Source: Pleomorphomonas carboxyditropha
GTDB taxonomy: Bacteria > Pseudomonadota > Alphaproteobacteria > Rhizobiales > Pleomorphomonadaceae
Assembly (NCBI RefSeq): GCF_002770725.1
Contig: NZ_NQVN01000003.1
Span: 310,001-374,000, forward strand
Direction of reading: 5' to 3'
Length of the DNA stretch: 64,000 nt
Shown here: positions 1-14,399 of the stretch, in pieces
Layout of the letters: each line of letters begins with the position of its first letter
How positions within the stretch are numbered: position 1 is the stretch's first letter
Position numbers and translations under genes: made by a program
The notes under the pieces: generated by a model
Databases searched by the model: none
What the model was told of the DNA's origin: nothing
The model's input: the letters and a program-made list of their open reading frames with translations, nothing else

Positions 1-78
1 GACGCCGCGACGGACCGCCCCGGCGACAGATCAGTCTTCCGTCGACCACGTCGACGTCTTCTTTGAGGGGTCAACCCT

Positions 79-1254
<1,176 letters not shown>

Positions 1255-1279
1255 GGCGCTGAAATAAGCTAGACACCGG

Positions 1280-1312
1280 CCCCGGCAGCCAAGGAAGGCT
1301 GCCGGGGTTTTT
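1280..1312 (+). terminator. Intrinsic terminator of metK
   Basis: Perfect 11-bp GC stem (CCCCGGCAGCC, 1280-1290; GGCTGCCGGGG, 1297-1307) with a 6-base loop, followed at once by five T (1308-1312). This is the textbook Rho-independent form. The next gene begins only a few bases later, so trmB depends on read-through or on a promoter within or after this element. Confidence 0.93.
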
Positions 1313-1328
1313 CATGCAGCGGACGACG

Positions 1329-2060
1329 ATGAGCGACGACGACCACAGGCTGGAGCACAGGCCCGGCGAGCCACGGGAAAGCGCCTTCTTCGGCCGCCGC
1401 AAGGGCAAAGCGCTGCGGAAGGGGCAGGCCGAGCGGCTGGAAGCCGACCTGCCGCGGCTGTCGCTCGATCTGACGACGCCCGCTCCCGCCCCGCTCGCCG
1501 CGCTGTTTCCCGGCTCGCCGACCGAAATCCGGCTGGAGATCGGCTTCGGCGGCGGCGAGCACCTGATCCACCGGGCGCTCGAGCGGCCGGATGTCGGTTT
1601 CATCGGCGTCGAGCCCTTCGTCAACGGCATGACCAAGGCGCTCGGCCGCATCGCCGCCGGGGAGATCGCCAACATCCGCCTCAGCGGCGAGGACGGCGTC
1701 AGGGTGCTCGACTGGCTGCCGGAGGCTTCGCTCGACCGCCTGCTGCTGCTCTATCCGGATCCCTGGCCGAAGAAGCGCCACTGGAAGCGTCGCTTCGTCG
1801 GACCGGACACCGTCGCCCGCTTCGCCCGCGTGCTGATGGACGGCGGCGAGTTCTGGTTCGCCTCCGACATCGACACCTACGTCGACTGGACGCTGCGCCA
1901 TGTCCGCGCCAATCCGGCCTTCGACTGGACGGCCTCGGCGCCCGACGACTGGCGGCAGCCCTGGGAAGGCTGGCCGGGAACGCGCTATGAAGCCAAGGCC
2001 CGCCGCGAAGGGCGCGGCTCGGCCTATCTCACGTTCCGGCGCCTGCGGCGCGAGGGGTAA
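1329..2060 (+). CDS. trmB: tRNA (guanine-N7-)-methyltransferase TrmB
   Basis: SAM-dependent enzyme forming m7G46 in tRNA; it uses the product of the preceding gene. The SAM-binding motif appears as GFGGGEH around residues 75-81, and the family signature [15 protein letters not shown] lies near residue 140. I chose the ATG at 1329 (243 residues). The in-frame ATG at 1314 is one base past the T-run of the metK terminator and would need a ribosome site inside the hairpin. Neither start has a clear Shine-Dalgarno sequence, so the start is the weak point of this call. Confidence 0.95.
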   Translation: MSDDDHRLEHRPGEPRESAFFGRRKGKALRKGQAERLEADLPRLSLDLTTPAPAPLAALFPGSPTEIRLEIGFGGGEHLIHRALERPDVGFIGVEPFVNGMTKALGRIAAGEIANIRLSGEDGVRVLDWLPEASLDRLLLLYPDPWPKKRHWKRRFVGPDTVARFARVLMDGGEFWFASDIDTYVDWTLRHVRANPAFDWTASAPDDWRQPWEGWPGTRYEAKARREGRGSAYLTFRRLRREG

Positions 2061-2187
2061 GCTCTCGCAGCCCGGCCACCGGCGCGGCTTCAGCCGGCGA
2101 CTTTCCGGATGAGCCGCCATTGATTTCCGCGCAAAAGCGGCCTATATGGGGTGCATCAGTTCTGATGCGCTTCATGAAGCGGGTTGG

Positions 2188-2217
2188 GAGTGGGTCCGAG
2201 AGGTCCCGCTCTTTTTT
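2188..2217 (+). promoter_or_regulatory. rimP leader hairpin with T-run (attenuator-like)
   Basis: A stem of about 10 bp (2188-2197 with 2202-2211; one G-T wobble and one T-T mismatch) is closed by a GAGA tetraloop and followed by six T (2212-2217), 44 bases before the rimP start. This is an intrinsic terminator inside the leader of an essential operon, which implies attenuation or anti-termination. As I recall, a rimP-leader RNA family is described for this bacterial order. Membership would need a covariance search. The leader also has a short inverted repeat, GCATCAG/CTGATGC, at 2153-2168. Confidence 0.72.
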
Positions 2218-2261
2218 ATTGCCCGCGACGACAGGCGCGCCGCGAGGGATACCGCCGACCG

Positions 2262-2855
2262 ATGACGTCCGAGGACCAGCCGCCCCTTCCGCCGCTCGGC
2301 GGCCAGAGCGTCGAGACGACGCTCGACGAGCCGCGTCTCGTCACCGAGACCGGCGTCGAGGCACGGGTCGCCGCCATCGTCGAGCCGGCGCTGATCGACC
2401 TCGGCTATCGTCTCGTCCGCGTGCGGATGACCGGCCTCAACGGCGTGACGCTGCAGATCTTCGCCGAGAAGGCCGACGGCACCATGAGCGTCGAGGACTG
2501 CGAGGCGGCAAGCAACGTCATCTCGCCGCTGCTCGACGTCGACGATCCGATCGGCAAGGCCTACAGCCTCGAGCTGTCGTCGCCCGGCATGGATCGCATC
2601 CTGGTGCGGCGGTCGGACTTCATCCGCTGGTCGGGCTTCGAGACCAAGCTGGAACTCGCCGTGCCGCTGATGGGCCGCAAGCGCTTCCGCGGCTGGCTCA
2701 CCGGCGTCAGGGACGACAAGGGCGGCATGCGCCTCCTGCAGGCGCTCGAGGACGGCACCAAGGACATCGAATTCCCGCTCGACACCGTGTCGGAGGCGCG
2801 CCTCGTGCTCAACGAGGCGCTGATCCGCGAGGCGCTCAAGGCGGGCAAGAGCTGA
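2262..2855 (+). CDS. rimP: Ribosome maturation factor RimP
   Basis: Assists late assembly of the 30S subunit. The 197-residue protein has the expected two-domain layout: an N-terminal alpha/beta domain ([16 protein letters not shown] near residue 40) and a C-terminal Sm-like beta-barrel ([12 protein letters not shown] near 105, then a GWLTGV-type strand). The ATG at 2262 matches the start of alphaproteobacterial homologues. An upstream in-frame ATG at 2184 would run through the attenuator hairpin and is rejected. It is first in the rimP-nusA-ylxR-infB-rbfA operon, 89 bases before nusA. Confidence 0.96.
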   Translation: MTSEDQPPLPPLGGQSVETTLDEPRLVTETGVEARVAAIVEPALIDLGYRLVRVRMTGLNGVTLQIFAEKADGTMSVEDCEAASNVISPLLDVDDPIGKAYSLELSSPGMDRILVRRSDFIRWSGFETKLELAVPLMGRKRFRGWLTGVRDDKGGMRLLQALEDGTKDIEFPLDTVSEARLVLNEALIREALKAGKS

Positions 2856-2944
2856 GAACGACGGGCGGCGGCGCCGCCCGGAAGAAACCGGGACAATCCC
2901 CGAAGGACGGAACAGGACCCCATCGAGGGCAGGAGACGAAGACA

Positions 2945-4543
2945 ATGGCCGTCAGTGCGAACCGTTTGGAACTCTTGCAGATCGCCGACGCGGTGGCCCG
3001 CGAGAAGTCGATCGACCGGCAGATCGTCATCGCGGCGATGGAGGACGCCATCCAGAAGGCGGCCCGCTCGCGCTACGGTTCGGAGACCGACGTGCGCGCC
3101 GAGATCAACCCGCGCACCGGCGAGATCAAGCTGCAGCGCCTGTTGCAGGTCGTGGAAAACGTCGAGAACTTCTCGACCGAGGTCGACCTCGTCGAGGCGC
3201 AGCGCCGCAACCCGGCCGCCCTGGTCGGCGACTTCATCTCCGAGCCGCTGCCGCCGATCGACTTCGGCCGCATCGCCGCCCAGTCGGCCAAGCAGGTGAT
3301 CGTGCAGAAGGTGCGCGAAGCCGAACGCGACCGGCAGTTCGACGAGTTCAAGGATCGCATCGGCGAGGTGGTGAACGGCGTCGTCAAGCGCGTCGAATAC
3401 GGCAACGTCATCGTCGACCTCGGCCGCGGCGAGGCGATCTGCCGCCGCGACGAGCTGATCCCGCGCGAGAGCTTCCGCTACGGCGACCGTATCCGCGCCA
3501 TCATCCACGACGTGCGCCGCGAGCAGCGGGGCCCGCAGGTGTTCCTGTCGCGCACCCATCCGCTGTTCATGGCCAAGCTGTTCGCCTCGGAAGTGCCGGA
3601 AATCTACGATGGCATCATCGAGGTGAAGTCGGTGGCCCGCGATCCGGGCTCGCGCGCCAAGATCGCCGTCATCTCCAAGGATTCGTCGATCGACCCGGTC
3701 GGCGCCTGCGTCGGCATGCGCGGCAGCCGCGTGCAGGCCGTGGTGCAGGAGCTGCAGGGCGAGAAGATCGATATCATTCCCTGGTCGCCCGATCCGGCCA
3801 CCTTCATCGTCAATGCGCTGCAGCCGGCCGAGGTGGCCAAGGTGGTGCTCGACGAGGATGCCGAGCGCATCGAGGTGGTGGTGCCCGACGACCAGTTGTC
3901 GCTGGCCATCGGCCGGCGCGGCCAGAACGTCCGTCTCGCCAGCCAGCTGACCGGCTGGGCGATCGACATCCTGACCGAGCAGGAAGAGAGCGAGCGCCGC
4001 CAGAAGGAATTCAACGAGCGCACCGAGCTGTTCATGAACGCGCTCAACGTCGACGAGGTGGTCGGCCAGCTGCTGGCCACCGAGGGCTTCTCCTCCGTCG
4101 AGGAGCTCACCTTGGTGGAACGCGACGAGATCGCCGCCATCGAGGGCTTCGACGAGGAGACGGCCGAGGAAATCCAGGCGCGCGCCCAGGATTATCTCGA
4201 CGCCAAGGAGCGCGAGCTCGACGAGGAGCGGATCAAGCTCGGCGTCGACGACGCGCTGCGCGACGTGCCGGGCGTCACCACCGCCATGATGGTGGCCCTC
4301 GGCAAGGACGGCGTGAAGACAGTGGAAGACCTCGCCGGCTGCGCCACCGACGACCTCGTCGGCTGGACCGAGCGCAAGAACGGCGAGACCATCCGCAACA
4401 AGGGCAGCCTCTCCGATCTCGACGTCAGCCGCGCCGACGCCGAGGCGATCGTCATGGCGGCGCGCGTCGCCGCCGGCTGGATCGACCCGCCGGCCGAGGA
4501 AGAGGACGTCGCCGAGGAAGAGGTCGCCGAAGAGGCGCACTGA
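2945..4543 (+). CDS. nusA: Transcription termination/antitermination factor NusA
   Basis: Binds RNA polymerase and nascent RNA to control pausing and termination. Visible in order in the 532 residues: N-terminal polymerase-binding domain (1-120), S1 domain (about 130-200, [16 protein letters not shown]), KH1 and KH2 (about 230-345, with [14 protein letters not shown] and [14 protein letters not shown] GxxG loops), and two C-terminal helix-hairpin-helix repeats (about 365-500) ending in an acidic tail. The ATG at 2945 gives the canonical N-terminus; a longer in-frame extension into rimP is not used. The product could itself act on the rimP leader hairpin, giving feedback (inference). Confidence 0.97.
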   Translation: MAVSANRLELLQIADAVAREKSIDRQIVIAAMEDAIQKAARSRYGSETDVRAEINPRTGEIKLQRLLQVVENVENFSTEVDLVEAQRRNPAALVGDFISEPLPPIDFGRIAAQSAKQVIVQKVREAERDRQFDEFKDRIGEVVNGVVKRVEYGNVIVDLGRGEAICRRDELIPRESFRYGDRIRAIIHDVRREQRGPQVFLSRTHPLFMAKLFASEVPEIYDGIIEVKSVARDPGSRAKIAVISKDSSIDPVGACVGMRGSRVQAVVQELQGEKIDIIPWSPDPATFIVNALQPAEVAKVVLDEDAERIEVVVPDDQLSLAIGRRGQNVRLASQLTGWAIDILTEQEESERRQKEFNERTELFMNALNVDEVVGQLLATEGFSSVEELTLVERDEIAAIEGFDEETAEEIQARAQDYLDAKERELDEERIKLGVDDALRDVPGVTTAMMVALGKDGVKTVEDLAGCATDDLVGWTERKNGETIRNKGSLSDLDVSRADAEAIVMAARVAAGWIDPPAEEEDVAEEEVAEEAH

Positions 4544-4553
4544 AGACAATGAC

Positions 4554-4576
4554 GGAGGCCGCGCCGGGCGGCCTCC
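4554..4576 (+). other. Intergenic hairpin between nusA and ylxR
   Basis: Perfect 9-bp stem (GGAGGCCGC 4554-4562, GCGGCCTCC 4568-4576) with a 5-base loop and no T-run. It fills most of the 51-base gap between the nusA stop and the ylxR start. It is more likely a processing or mRNA-stability element than a terminator. Confidence 0.6.
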
Positions 4577-4594
4577 AAACCCGGAAAGAGGACG

Positions 4595-5293
4595 ATGGCA
4601 CCGAGGTCGGAGACGGCGGAACGCAGTTGCATCGTGACGCGCGTCGCGCAGCCGCCCGAGGGCCTCGTCCGCTTCGTCTGCGGACCGGACGGCGCGGTGG
4701 TGCCGGACGTTCGCGGCAACCTGCCGGGCCGGGGCGTCTGGGTGACCTGCCGCCGCGACGTGGTGGCCGAGGCGGTGCGCAAGCGGGCGTTCTCGCGCGG
4801 CCTCAAGGCGGAGGCCAGGGCCGACGACGATCTGCCGGCGCTGGTCGAGACGCTGCTTCTCAAGGCGGCGCTGTCGGCGCTGTCGATGGCGCGCAAGGCC
4901 GGCCTCGTGGTCACCGGCTTCGGCCAGGTGAGCGAGGCGGCCGGCAAGGGCGGCGTGGTCGCCGTTCTGCACGCCCGCGAGGCGGCCGATGACGGCCGGC
5001 GCAAGATCGGGCAGGCGATAAGGCGACGACTTCGTGCCGTCGGAACCGGCGGCGACGAAGACGAAATGCCCGGGAATGCGGCATTATGGCAACAACCGCC
5101 GCCTTCCGGACCAAAGGTTATCGCCGGAATCTTCGCGTCGAGCGAAATGGATTTGGCATTGGGTGGCGCAAATGTGATACATGCTGCTCTGCTTGCCGGT
5201 GGGGCGAGCACCAGCTTCCTGAAATGCGCTGCAGCGCTGGCCCGTTACAGGGGTGAGGCGCCGGACACGGACTGGACAGCGGACCTTTCCTGA
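4595..5293 (+). CDS. ylxR: YlxR (DUF448) protein with C-terminal L7Ae-like domain
   Basis: RNA-binding protein of the nusA-infB operon; YlxR homologues have been linked to RNase P or gene regulation. Residues 1-80 are the YlxR domain (CIVTR near 12, then LPGRGVWVTCRRD near 44-56). Residues 90-185 resemble an L7Ae/L30e ribosomal-like fold (ALSALSMARKAGLVVTGFGQV). This two-domain form is usual in alphaproteobacteria, while most other bacteria encode the halves separately. 232 residues; the C-terminal 40 residues are less conserved. Start ATG 4595 is preceded by GAAAGAGG. Confidence 0.93.
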   Translation: MAPRSETAERSCIVTRVAQPPEGLVRFVCGPDGAVVPDVRGNLPGRGVWVTCRRDVVAEAVRKRAFSRGLKAEARADDDLPALVETLLLKAALSALSMARKAGLVVTGFGQVSEAAGKGGVVAVLHAREAADDGRRKIGQAIRRRLRAVGTGGDEDEMPGNAALWQQPPPSGPKVIAGIFASSEMDLALGGANVIHAALLAGGASTSFLKCAAALARYRGEAPDTDWTADLS

Positions 5294-5366
5294 GGTTCGC
5301 GAATACGATTGGCCATTGCGCCGCCCTTGAGGGGTGCCGTGACGGCCCGCGAGGATAGAGTACGGC

Positions 5367-8018
<2,652 letters not shown>

Positions 8019-8039
8019 CGCCCGCAGGACAGGCATCGA

Positions 8040-8068
8040 GGAAGCGGCGGGCCACCCCCGCCGCTTCC
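8040..8068 (+). other. Hairpin between infB and rbfA
   Basis: Perfect 12-bp stem (GGAAGCGGCGGG 8040-8051, CCCGCCGCTTCC 8057-8068) with a 5-base loop, ending 8 bases before the rbfA ribosome-binding site. There is no T-run, so it is probably a stability or processing hairpin rather than a terminator. Confidence 0.65.
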
Positions 8069-8089
8069 CGCATTTCAGGAGGCAACATC

Positions 8090-8530
8090 GTGCCCCATCA
8101 TCACGGCCACTCCCAGGGCGAGGCCCGCGCCCCCTCCCAGCGCCAGCTCCGCGTCGGCGAGCTGATCCGGCACGCGCTGGCCGAGATTCTGGCGCGCGGC
8201 GAATTGATGGACGACGAGGTGACGCGGATGATGATCACCGTGCCGGAGGTGCGCGTCAGTCCCGACCTCCGCAACGCCACCGTCTACATCACGCCGCTCG
8301 GCGGCGGCGATCCGAAGCCGGCCGAGAAGGCGATGGCGCGCAACGCCCGCTGGCTGCGCGGCCAGGTGGCGCACCGGATCAACCTGAAATTCGCACCGGA
8401 TCTCACCTTCCGCTACGACGACCGTTTCGACGAGACGGCCCATATCGACGCGCTGCTGCATTCGCCCGACGTGGCGCGCGACCTCGACGGGCCGGCCAAG
8501 CCCGGCGACCCTGACGACAAGGACGAGTGA
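8090..8530 (+). CDS. rbfA: Ribosome-binding factor A
   Basis: Cold-shock 30S maturation factor with a KH-like fold; acts with RimP and IF-2 encoded upstream. 146 residues. Core motifs are RVGELIRHALAEILARGE near 20-37 and VTIT-like strands (MMITVPEVRVSPDLRNATVYITPLG), then NLKFAPDLTFRYDDRFDE. I chose the GTG at 8090 because a perfect AGGAGG lies at 8077-8082, 7 bases upstream. A longer open frame upstream overlaps infB out of frame and is not real. The N-terminus is His-rich (PHHHGHS). Confidence 0.95.
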   Translation: MPHHHGHSQGEARAPSQRQLRVGELIRHALAEILARGELMDDEVTRMMITVPEVRVSPDLRNATVYITPLGGGDPKPAEKAMARNARWLRGQVAHRINLKFAPDLTFRYDDRFDETAHIDALLHSPDVARDLDGPAKPGDPDDKDE

Positions 8531-8627
8531 CGGATTCCGTCAGCAGCGCAACTGCCAGATCCTGACCGTTGTCTGATCGACGCTTCCTCCGACGGGCCGC
8601 CGACGCGGCCATAAGGAGGGAGCCGTC

Positions 8628-9269
8628 ATGACCGACGATCGCATCACGTTTCACTATGCGCCGCAAAGCCGCGCCTTCGCCATCCGGGTCCTGCTGGAAG
8701 AGCTCGGCGCGCCCTACGACCTCCACGCCCTGGACATTCGGGCCGGTGACCAGATGAAGCCGGACTATCTTTCCGTCAACCCGATGGGCAAGGTGCCGGC
8801 CATCAGCCATCGGGGCATCGTGGTCACCGAGCAGGCGGCCGTCGCGCTCTATCTGGGCGACCTGTTTCCCGAGGCCGGCCTGACGCCGGGGATCGGCGAT
8901 CCCCGCCGCGGCCCCTATCTGCGCTGGATGGTGTTCTACGGCTCGAGCTTCGAGCCGGCGCTGGTCGACCACGCCATGAAGCGGCCATCGCTGCCGCGCT
9001 TCACCGCCCCCTACGCCGACTATGAGACCGTGGTCGCCGTCGTCAACGAACAGGTGAGGCGGGCCACACCCTTCTGGCTCGGCGAGCGCTTCTCGGTCGC
9101 CGACGTCCTCTGGGGAACGGCGCTCGCCTGGGTGACCAGCTTCGGTATCTACGAGAAAACACCGGAAGTCGCCGCCTATATCGAGCGGGTCGCCAGCCGC
9201 CCGGCCTTCCGGAAGGCGCAGGCAGACGAGGCGGCGCTGATCGCCAGTCGCGCGGCGGCGGCCGGCTGA
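8628..9269 (+). CDS. Glutathione S-transferase family protein
   Basis: 213 residues. Thioredoxin-like N-terminal half with the start FHYAPQSRAFAIRVLLEELG (Tyr10 or Ser14 as possible catalytic residue), the cis-Pro loop MGKVPAI near 46-52 and the glutathione-contacting EQAAVALYL near 62. The C-terminal half is helical. Cytosolic; substrate unknown. Preceded by AAGGAGGGAG at 8611-8620. Its stop lies two bases from that of the convergent transporter gene, with no visible terminator between them. Confidence 0.9.
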   Translation: MTDDRITFHYAPQSRAFAIRVLLEELGAPYDLHALDIRAGDQMKPDYLSVNPMGKVPAISHRGIVVTEQAAVALYLGDLFPEAGLTPGIGDPRRGPYLRWMVFYGSSFEPALVDHAMKRPSLPRFTAPYADYETVVAVVNEQVRRATPFWLGERFSVADVLWGTALAWVTSFGIYEKTPEVAAYIERVASRPAFRKAQADEAALIASRAAAAG

Positions 9270-9271
9270 CT

Positions 9272-10108
9272 TCAGGCAAGTCGCAGGGCGATCACGCCGG
9301 CGACCACGAGCAAGGCGGCCGCGATGCGCGGCCTGCCCGGCTTCTCGCCGAAGACCAGCCGCGATAGCGCCAGCGCGAAGACGATCGACGTCTCGCGCAG
9401 GGCGGCGACCGGCGCCACCGGCGCCCGCGTCATCGCCCAGAGCGCGACGCCATAAGAGAGCGTGGTCGCGGCGCCGCCCGCCAGGCCAAGGCCGAGCGTG
9501 CGCGCACCAAGGCGCGGGCGGGCGCCGCCGGCCAGCGCCAGGACCACGGTGACCACGCCCGTCAATACGGCGAGCAGCAGCGCGTAGGCGACCGGCGAGC
9601 CGGAAAGGCGCACGCCGCTGGCGTCGACCAGCGTGTAGGCGGCGATGACCATGGCGTTGCAAAGGGCGGCCGTTACCCCGGCGATAGCCAGCGGCTGCCG
9701 CCGGAAGGCGCCGAGAGCCAGCGCGACAACGCCGGCCGAGATCAGGCCGACGGCCAGCCATTGTCCGCCGGCCAGCACCTCGCCGAAGACGGCGGCGCCG
9801 AACAGCGCCACGACGACCGGCGCCGCGCCGCGCATCAGCGGATAGGCAAGGCTCATGTCGGCGATGCGATAGGCGCGGGCGATCAACAGGTAGTAGACGC
9901 TCTGGAGCAGCACCGAGACGCCGAGAAACGGCCAGCTTGCCGGCGCGGGCAGCGGCAGGAACGGCAGCAGCGCCGCTGCGATCAGGCCGGCGCCGATCGC
10001 CACCGAGATCGTCATGGCGAGCTTGTCGGCGGCACCCTTGACGAGGACGTTCCAGCCGGCATGGACGAAGGCGGCCGCGAGCACGGCGGCGAAGACACCG
10101 AAAGACAT
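9272..10108 (-). CDS. EamA/DMT-family transporter
   Basis: Inner-membrane drug/metabolite-type permease, 278 residues with about ten predicted hydrophobic segments in two EamA halves (VFAAVLAAAFVHAGWNVLVKG at the start; MTRAPVAPVAALRETSIVFAL late). The substrate cannot be told from the sequence. Start ATG at 10108 has CGGAG at a good distance; the ATG at 10147 would add 13 polar residues before the first membrane segment and is less likely. Confidence 0.88.
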   Translation of the reverse strand: MSFGVFAAVLAAAFVHAGWNVLVKGAADKLAMTISVAIGAGLIAAALLPFLPLPAPASWPFLGVSVLLQSVYYLLIARAYRIADMSLAYPLMRGAAPVVVALFGAAVFGEVLAGGQWLAVGLISAGVVALALGAFRRQPLAIAGVTAALCNAMVIAAYTLVDASGVRLSGSPVAYALLLAVLTGVVTVVLALAGGARPRLGARTLGLGLAGGAATTLSYGVALWAMTRAPVAPVAALRETSIVFALALSRLVFGEKPGRPRIAAALLVVAGVIALRLA

Positions 10109-10292
10109 CTGAACTCCGGAAGATCCGCCGACGATTGGCGTTCCCACTTTTCCATGCCGGCCCCACTATCGCAATCCTCCGGGCCTTGCCTTCCTCCGGT
10201 CGCCGGTGTAGGAGCGGCGCCTTCCGGACGATTGTCCGCCGTCATTCGCCACGCCGGGTTCCATCCCCGGCCGGCGCACGCAGGATTCGGGT

Positions 10293-11204
10293 ATGGCACG
10301 CAAGAAAAAAGGCACGGTCCACGGCTGGGTGGTGCTCGACAAGCCCTATGGCATGACCTCGACGCAGGCGGTCGGCGCCATGAAGCGCATCTTCGGCACG
10401 CCCAAGGCCGGGCATGCCGGCACGCTCGATCCGCTCGCCTCGGGCATGCTGCCGATCGCCCTGGGGGAAGCGACCAAGACCGTGCCCTATGTGATGGACG
10501 GCGACAAGCTCTACCGCTTCACCGTGCGCTGGGGGGCGGAAACCTCCACCGACGACGCCGAGGGCGAGGTGGTGCGCGCCTCCGACCATCGGCCGGCCGC
10601 CGAGGAGATCGACGCCGTGCTCGACGAATTCGAGGGTGAGATCCTGCAGACGCCGCCGGCCTTCTCGGCGATCAAGGTCGACGGGAATCGCGCCTATGAC
10701 CTTGCTCGCGCCGGCGAGACCGTCGAGCTGGAAGCGCGGCCGGTGACGGTTCACCGGCTCGACCTGATCGACTGCCCGGACGCCGACACCGCCGTCTTCG
10801 AGGCCGAGTGCGGCAAGGGCACCTACGTGCGCGCCATCGCCCGCGACATGGGGCGCAAGCTGGGTACGGCCGGCCATGTCGTCGAGCTTCGGCGGCTCGT
10901 CGTCGGCCCGTTCGGCGAGGAGGACATGGTCACCCTCGACGCGCTTCAGGCGGCGCTCGAGGCGGACGGCGAGGCGCTGGCGCTGCTGACGCCGATCGAG
11001 GCGGCGCTTGCCGACCTGCCGCAGCTCGACGTGACGTCCGACCAGGCGATCCGGCTCAGGAACGGCAATCCGGTGCTGCTGCGCGGCCGCGACGCGCCGG
11101 TGGAGGAGGAGGCGGTCGGCGTGTTCGAGCGCGGCCGGCTGATCGCCATTGCCAAGGTGGAGCACGGCGAGCTGAAGCCGGTCCGCCTGATCCTGCCGGA
11201 TTGA
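10293..11204 (+). CDS. truB: tRNA pseudouridine(55) synthase TruB
   Basis: Isomerises U55 in tRNA. 303 residues; the catalytic aspartate is in [23 protein letters not shown] (residues 39-61), followed by the YRFTVRWG strand and the C-terminal RNA-binding region ([11 protein letters not shown]). The start [23 protein letters not shown] fits homologues. First of truB-rpsO-pnp, the common order in proteobacteria. Confidence 0.97.
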   Translation: MARKKKGTVHGWVVLDKPYGMTSTQAVGAMKRIFGTPKAGHAGTLDPLASGMLPIALGEATKTVPYVMDGDKLYRFTVRWGAETSTDDAEGEVVRASDHRPAAEEIDAVLDEFEGEILQTPPAFSAIKVDGNRAYDLARAGETVELEARPVTVHRLDLIDCPDADTAVFEAECGKGTYVRAIARDMGRKLGTAGHVVELRRLVVGPFGEEDMVTLDALQAALEADGEALALLTPIEAALADLPQLDVTSDQAIRLRNGNPVLLRGRDAPVEEEAVGVFERGRLIAIAKVEHGELKPVRLILPD

Positions 11205-11266
11205 GGCGGCTTTTCCGGCTTCGGATTGCCGCTGGCTTTCGAACGCGTTTTCCTGTAGAGAAGCCG

Positions 11267-11326
11267 CAACCTGATGACACAGGTTGCACCGACCCGGCTG
11301 GACGACATCCCGGCCGGGCCATTTTT
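11267..11326 (+). promoter_or_regulatory. rpsO leader: two hairpins, second followed by T-run
   Basis: Hairpin 1 is CAACCTG/CAGGTTG (11267-11286, 6-base loop). Hairpin 2 is CCCGGC/GCCGGG (11293-11318), followed by CCA and five T (11322-11326), 26 bases before the rpsO start. S15 represses its own mRNA in many bacteria through different leader folds, so this may be the autoregulatory leader or an attenuator (inference). No experiment is implied by the sequence alone. Confidence 0.5.
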
Positions 11327-11351
11327 GTTATCCAACGACAAGGAGTCACCG

Positions 11352-11621
11352 ATGTCGATCACTGCCGAGCGCAAGGCCGCTCTCATCAAGGAATACGCCA
11401 CCCTCGAGGGCGACACCGGTTCGCCGGAAGTCCAGGTGGCGATCCTGTCGGAGCGTATCGCCAACCTCACCGAGCACTTCAAGAGCCACGTCAAGGACAA
11501 CCACTCCCGCCGTGGCCTTCTGAAGCTGGTGAGCCAGCGTCGCCAGCTTCTGGACTACCTGAAGCGCAAGGACGCCGGGCGCTATACCGCGCTGATCGGT
11601 CGCCTCGGCCTGCGCCGCTGA
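11352..11621 (+). CDS. rpsO: 30S ribosomal protein S15
   Basis: 89 residues, the full family length. All signatures are present: [17 protein letters not shown] (residues 20-36) and [21 protein letters not shown] (about 50-70). Binds 16S rRNA helix 22 early in assembly. ATG 11352 has AGGAG at 11341-11345. The in-frame ATG at 11274 lies in the structured leader and is not used. Confidence 0.98.
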   Translation: MSITAERKAALIKEYATLEGDTGSPEVQVAILSERIANLTEHFKSHVKDNHSRRGLLKLVSQRRQLLDYLKRKDAGRYTALIGRLGLRR

Positions 11622-11638
11622 CGGACCTTTCCGGGGAC

Positions 11639-11777
11639 GGGCGGTTCGCCGCCCTCCCCCTTCCGCCACTCCGGTTCGCCGGGGTGGCTCCGGTTTCCCG
11701 CCGCCCTGAGACGAGGGCGTAGGGTCCCGCCCGCCGAAGCGGGCAAGAACGACAGGCGCCGTCGCCCCGCCGGGGCG
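11639..11777 (+). other. Hairpin cluster in the rpsO-pnp spacer
   Basis: The 282-base spacer holds four strong stem-loops: 11639-11654 (6 bp, TTCG loop), 11665-11688 (10 bp with one wobble, TTCG loop), 11729-11744 (6 bp, CGAA loop) and 11763-11777 (6 bp). None has a following T-run. In E. coli the pnp leader is cleaved by RNase III at a hairpin as part of PNPase autoregulation, and this cluster sits at the equivalent place (inference). From 11778 to 11890 I see no further strong element. Confidence 0.55.
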
Positions 11778-11903
11778 AGCGCCGCTCCGGCGTGTCCCGC
11801 ACCCTGGGGCAGGATTGCCAGACGCTCGCCTCGTATCGAGAGGAGCGTCTCGTCGTCTTGCCCGTGGGCCGCGCGCCGGACCAGACAAGAACGGAACAAA
11901 CGC

Positions 11904-14042
<2,139 letters not shown>

Positions 14043-14065
14043 CCTCTTTCCGGTGAAAGACTTGG

Positions 14066-14099
14066 CGGCCGGCGCGGGGCATCCCACGTCGGCCGTTTT
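14066..14099 (+). terminator. Probable terminator of pnp
   Basis: Outer CGGCCG pairing (14066-14071 with 14090-14095), an inner GC-rich stem and four T directly after (14096-14099). It begins 24 bases after the pnp stop. Confidence 0.6.
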
Positions 14100-14104
14100 C
14101 TTTA

Positions 14105-14292
14105 TGCCTCAGTCGCCGGCGGGCCTCCGGCCCTTGGCTTTCGCGCTCCGCGCGGGCGCCGCTTGGCGCCGGAAGCCGCTCGGCGGCTTCGGGTCTTGAT
14201 TTTTGCCTCAGTCGCCAGCGGACCTCCGGTCCTTGGCTTTCGCGCTCCGCGCGGGCGCCGCTTGGCGCCGGAAGCCGCTGACGCGGCTTCGG
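14105..14292. repeat. Two-copy direct repeat, 99-bp period, highly palindromic
   Basis: Copy 1 starts at 14105 and copy 2 at 14204, each about 88 bp. A 38-bp core (CTTGGCTTTCGCGCTCCGCG and onward) is identical. Each copy can form several adjacent hairpins. The first has a GGGCC/GGCCC stem in copy 1 (14121-14133) but GGACC/GGTCC in copy 2 (14220-14232): a paired G-C to A-T change that keeps the stem. The last stem is GAAGCCGC/GCGGCTTC in both. A partial third hairpin with the same flank (GGGCC...GGCCCTTG) lies near 14330-14347. No protein is supported here on either strand. This accounts for most of the 357-base gap after pnp. Confidence 0.8.
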
Positions 14293-14320
14293 ACGACTTT
14301 CGGTTTGCAGCCTTCCGCAC

Positions 14321-14349
14321 TTGACAGCGGGCCGCCGCTGGCCCTTGAT
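14321..14349 (+). promoter_or_regulatory. Possible promoter for the 14.4-kb membrane protein
   Basis: TTGACA at 14321-14326, a 17-base spacer, then CTTGAT at 14344-14349. The -35 box is perfect and the -10 box is poor. It lies about 50 bases before the ATG at 14400. Confidence 0.4.
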
Positions 14350-14399
14350 GCGCGCCGACGAACGCGCCGCGAAGACGGCGGCATCCAGGACGCAATTTC

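Noticed and set aside
1-78. SAM riboswitch in the metK leader
   Set aside because: Only 78 bases are available and no SAM-II, SAM-V or SAM/SAH core is visible; the small AGGG/CCCT repeat over the ribosome site is too weak.
2188-2211. Guanidine-I (ykkC) riboswitch suggested by GGTCCGAGAG in the rimP leader
   Set aside because: The rest of the ykkC consensus is missing, the stretch is fully used in a terminator stem, and the downstream gene is rimP, not a guanidine gene.
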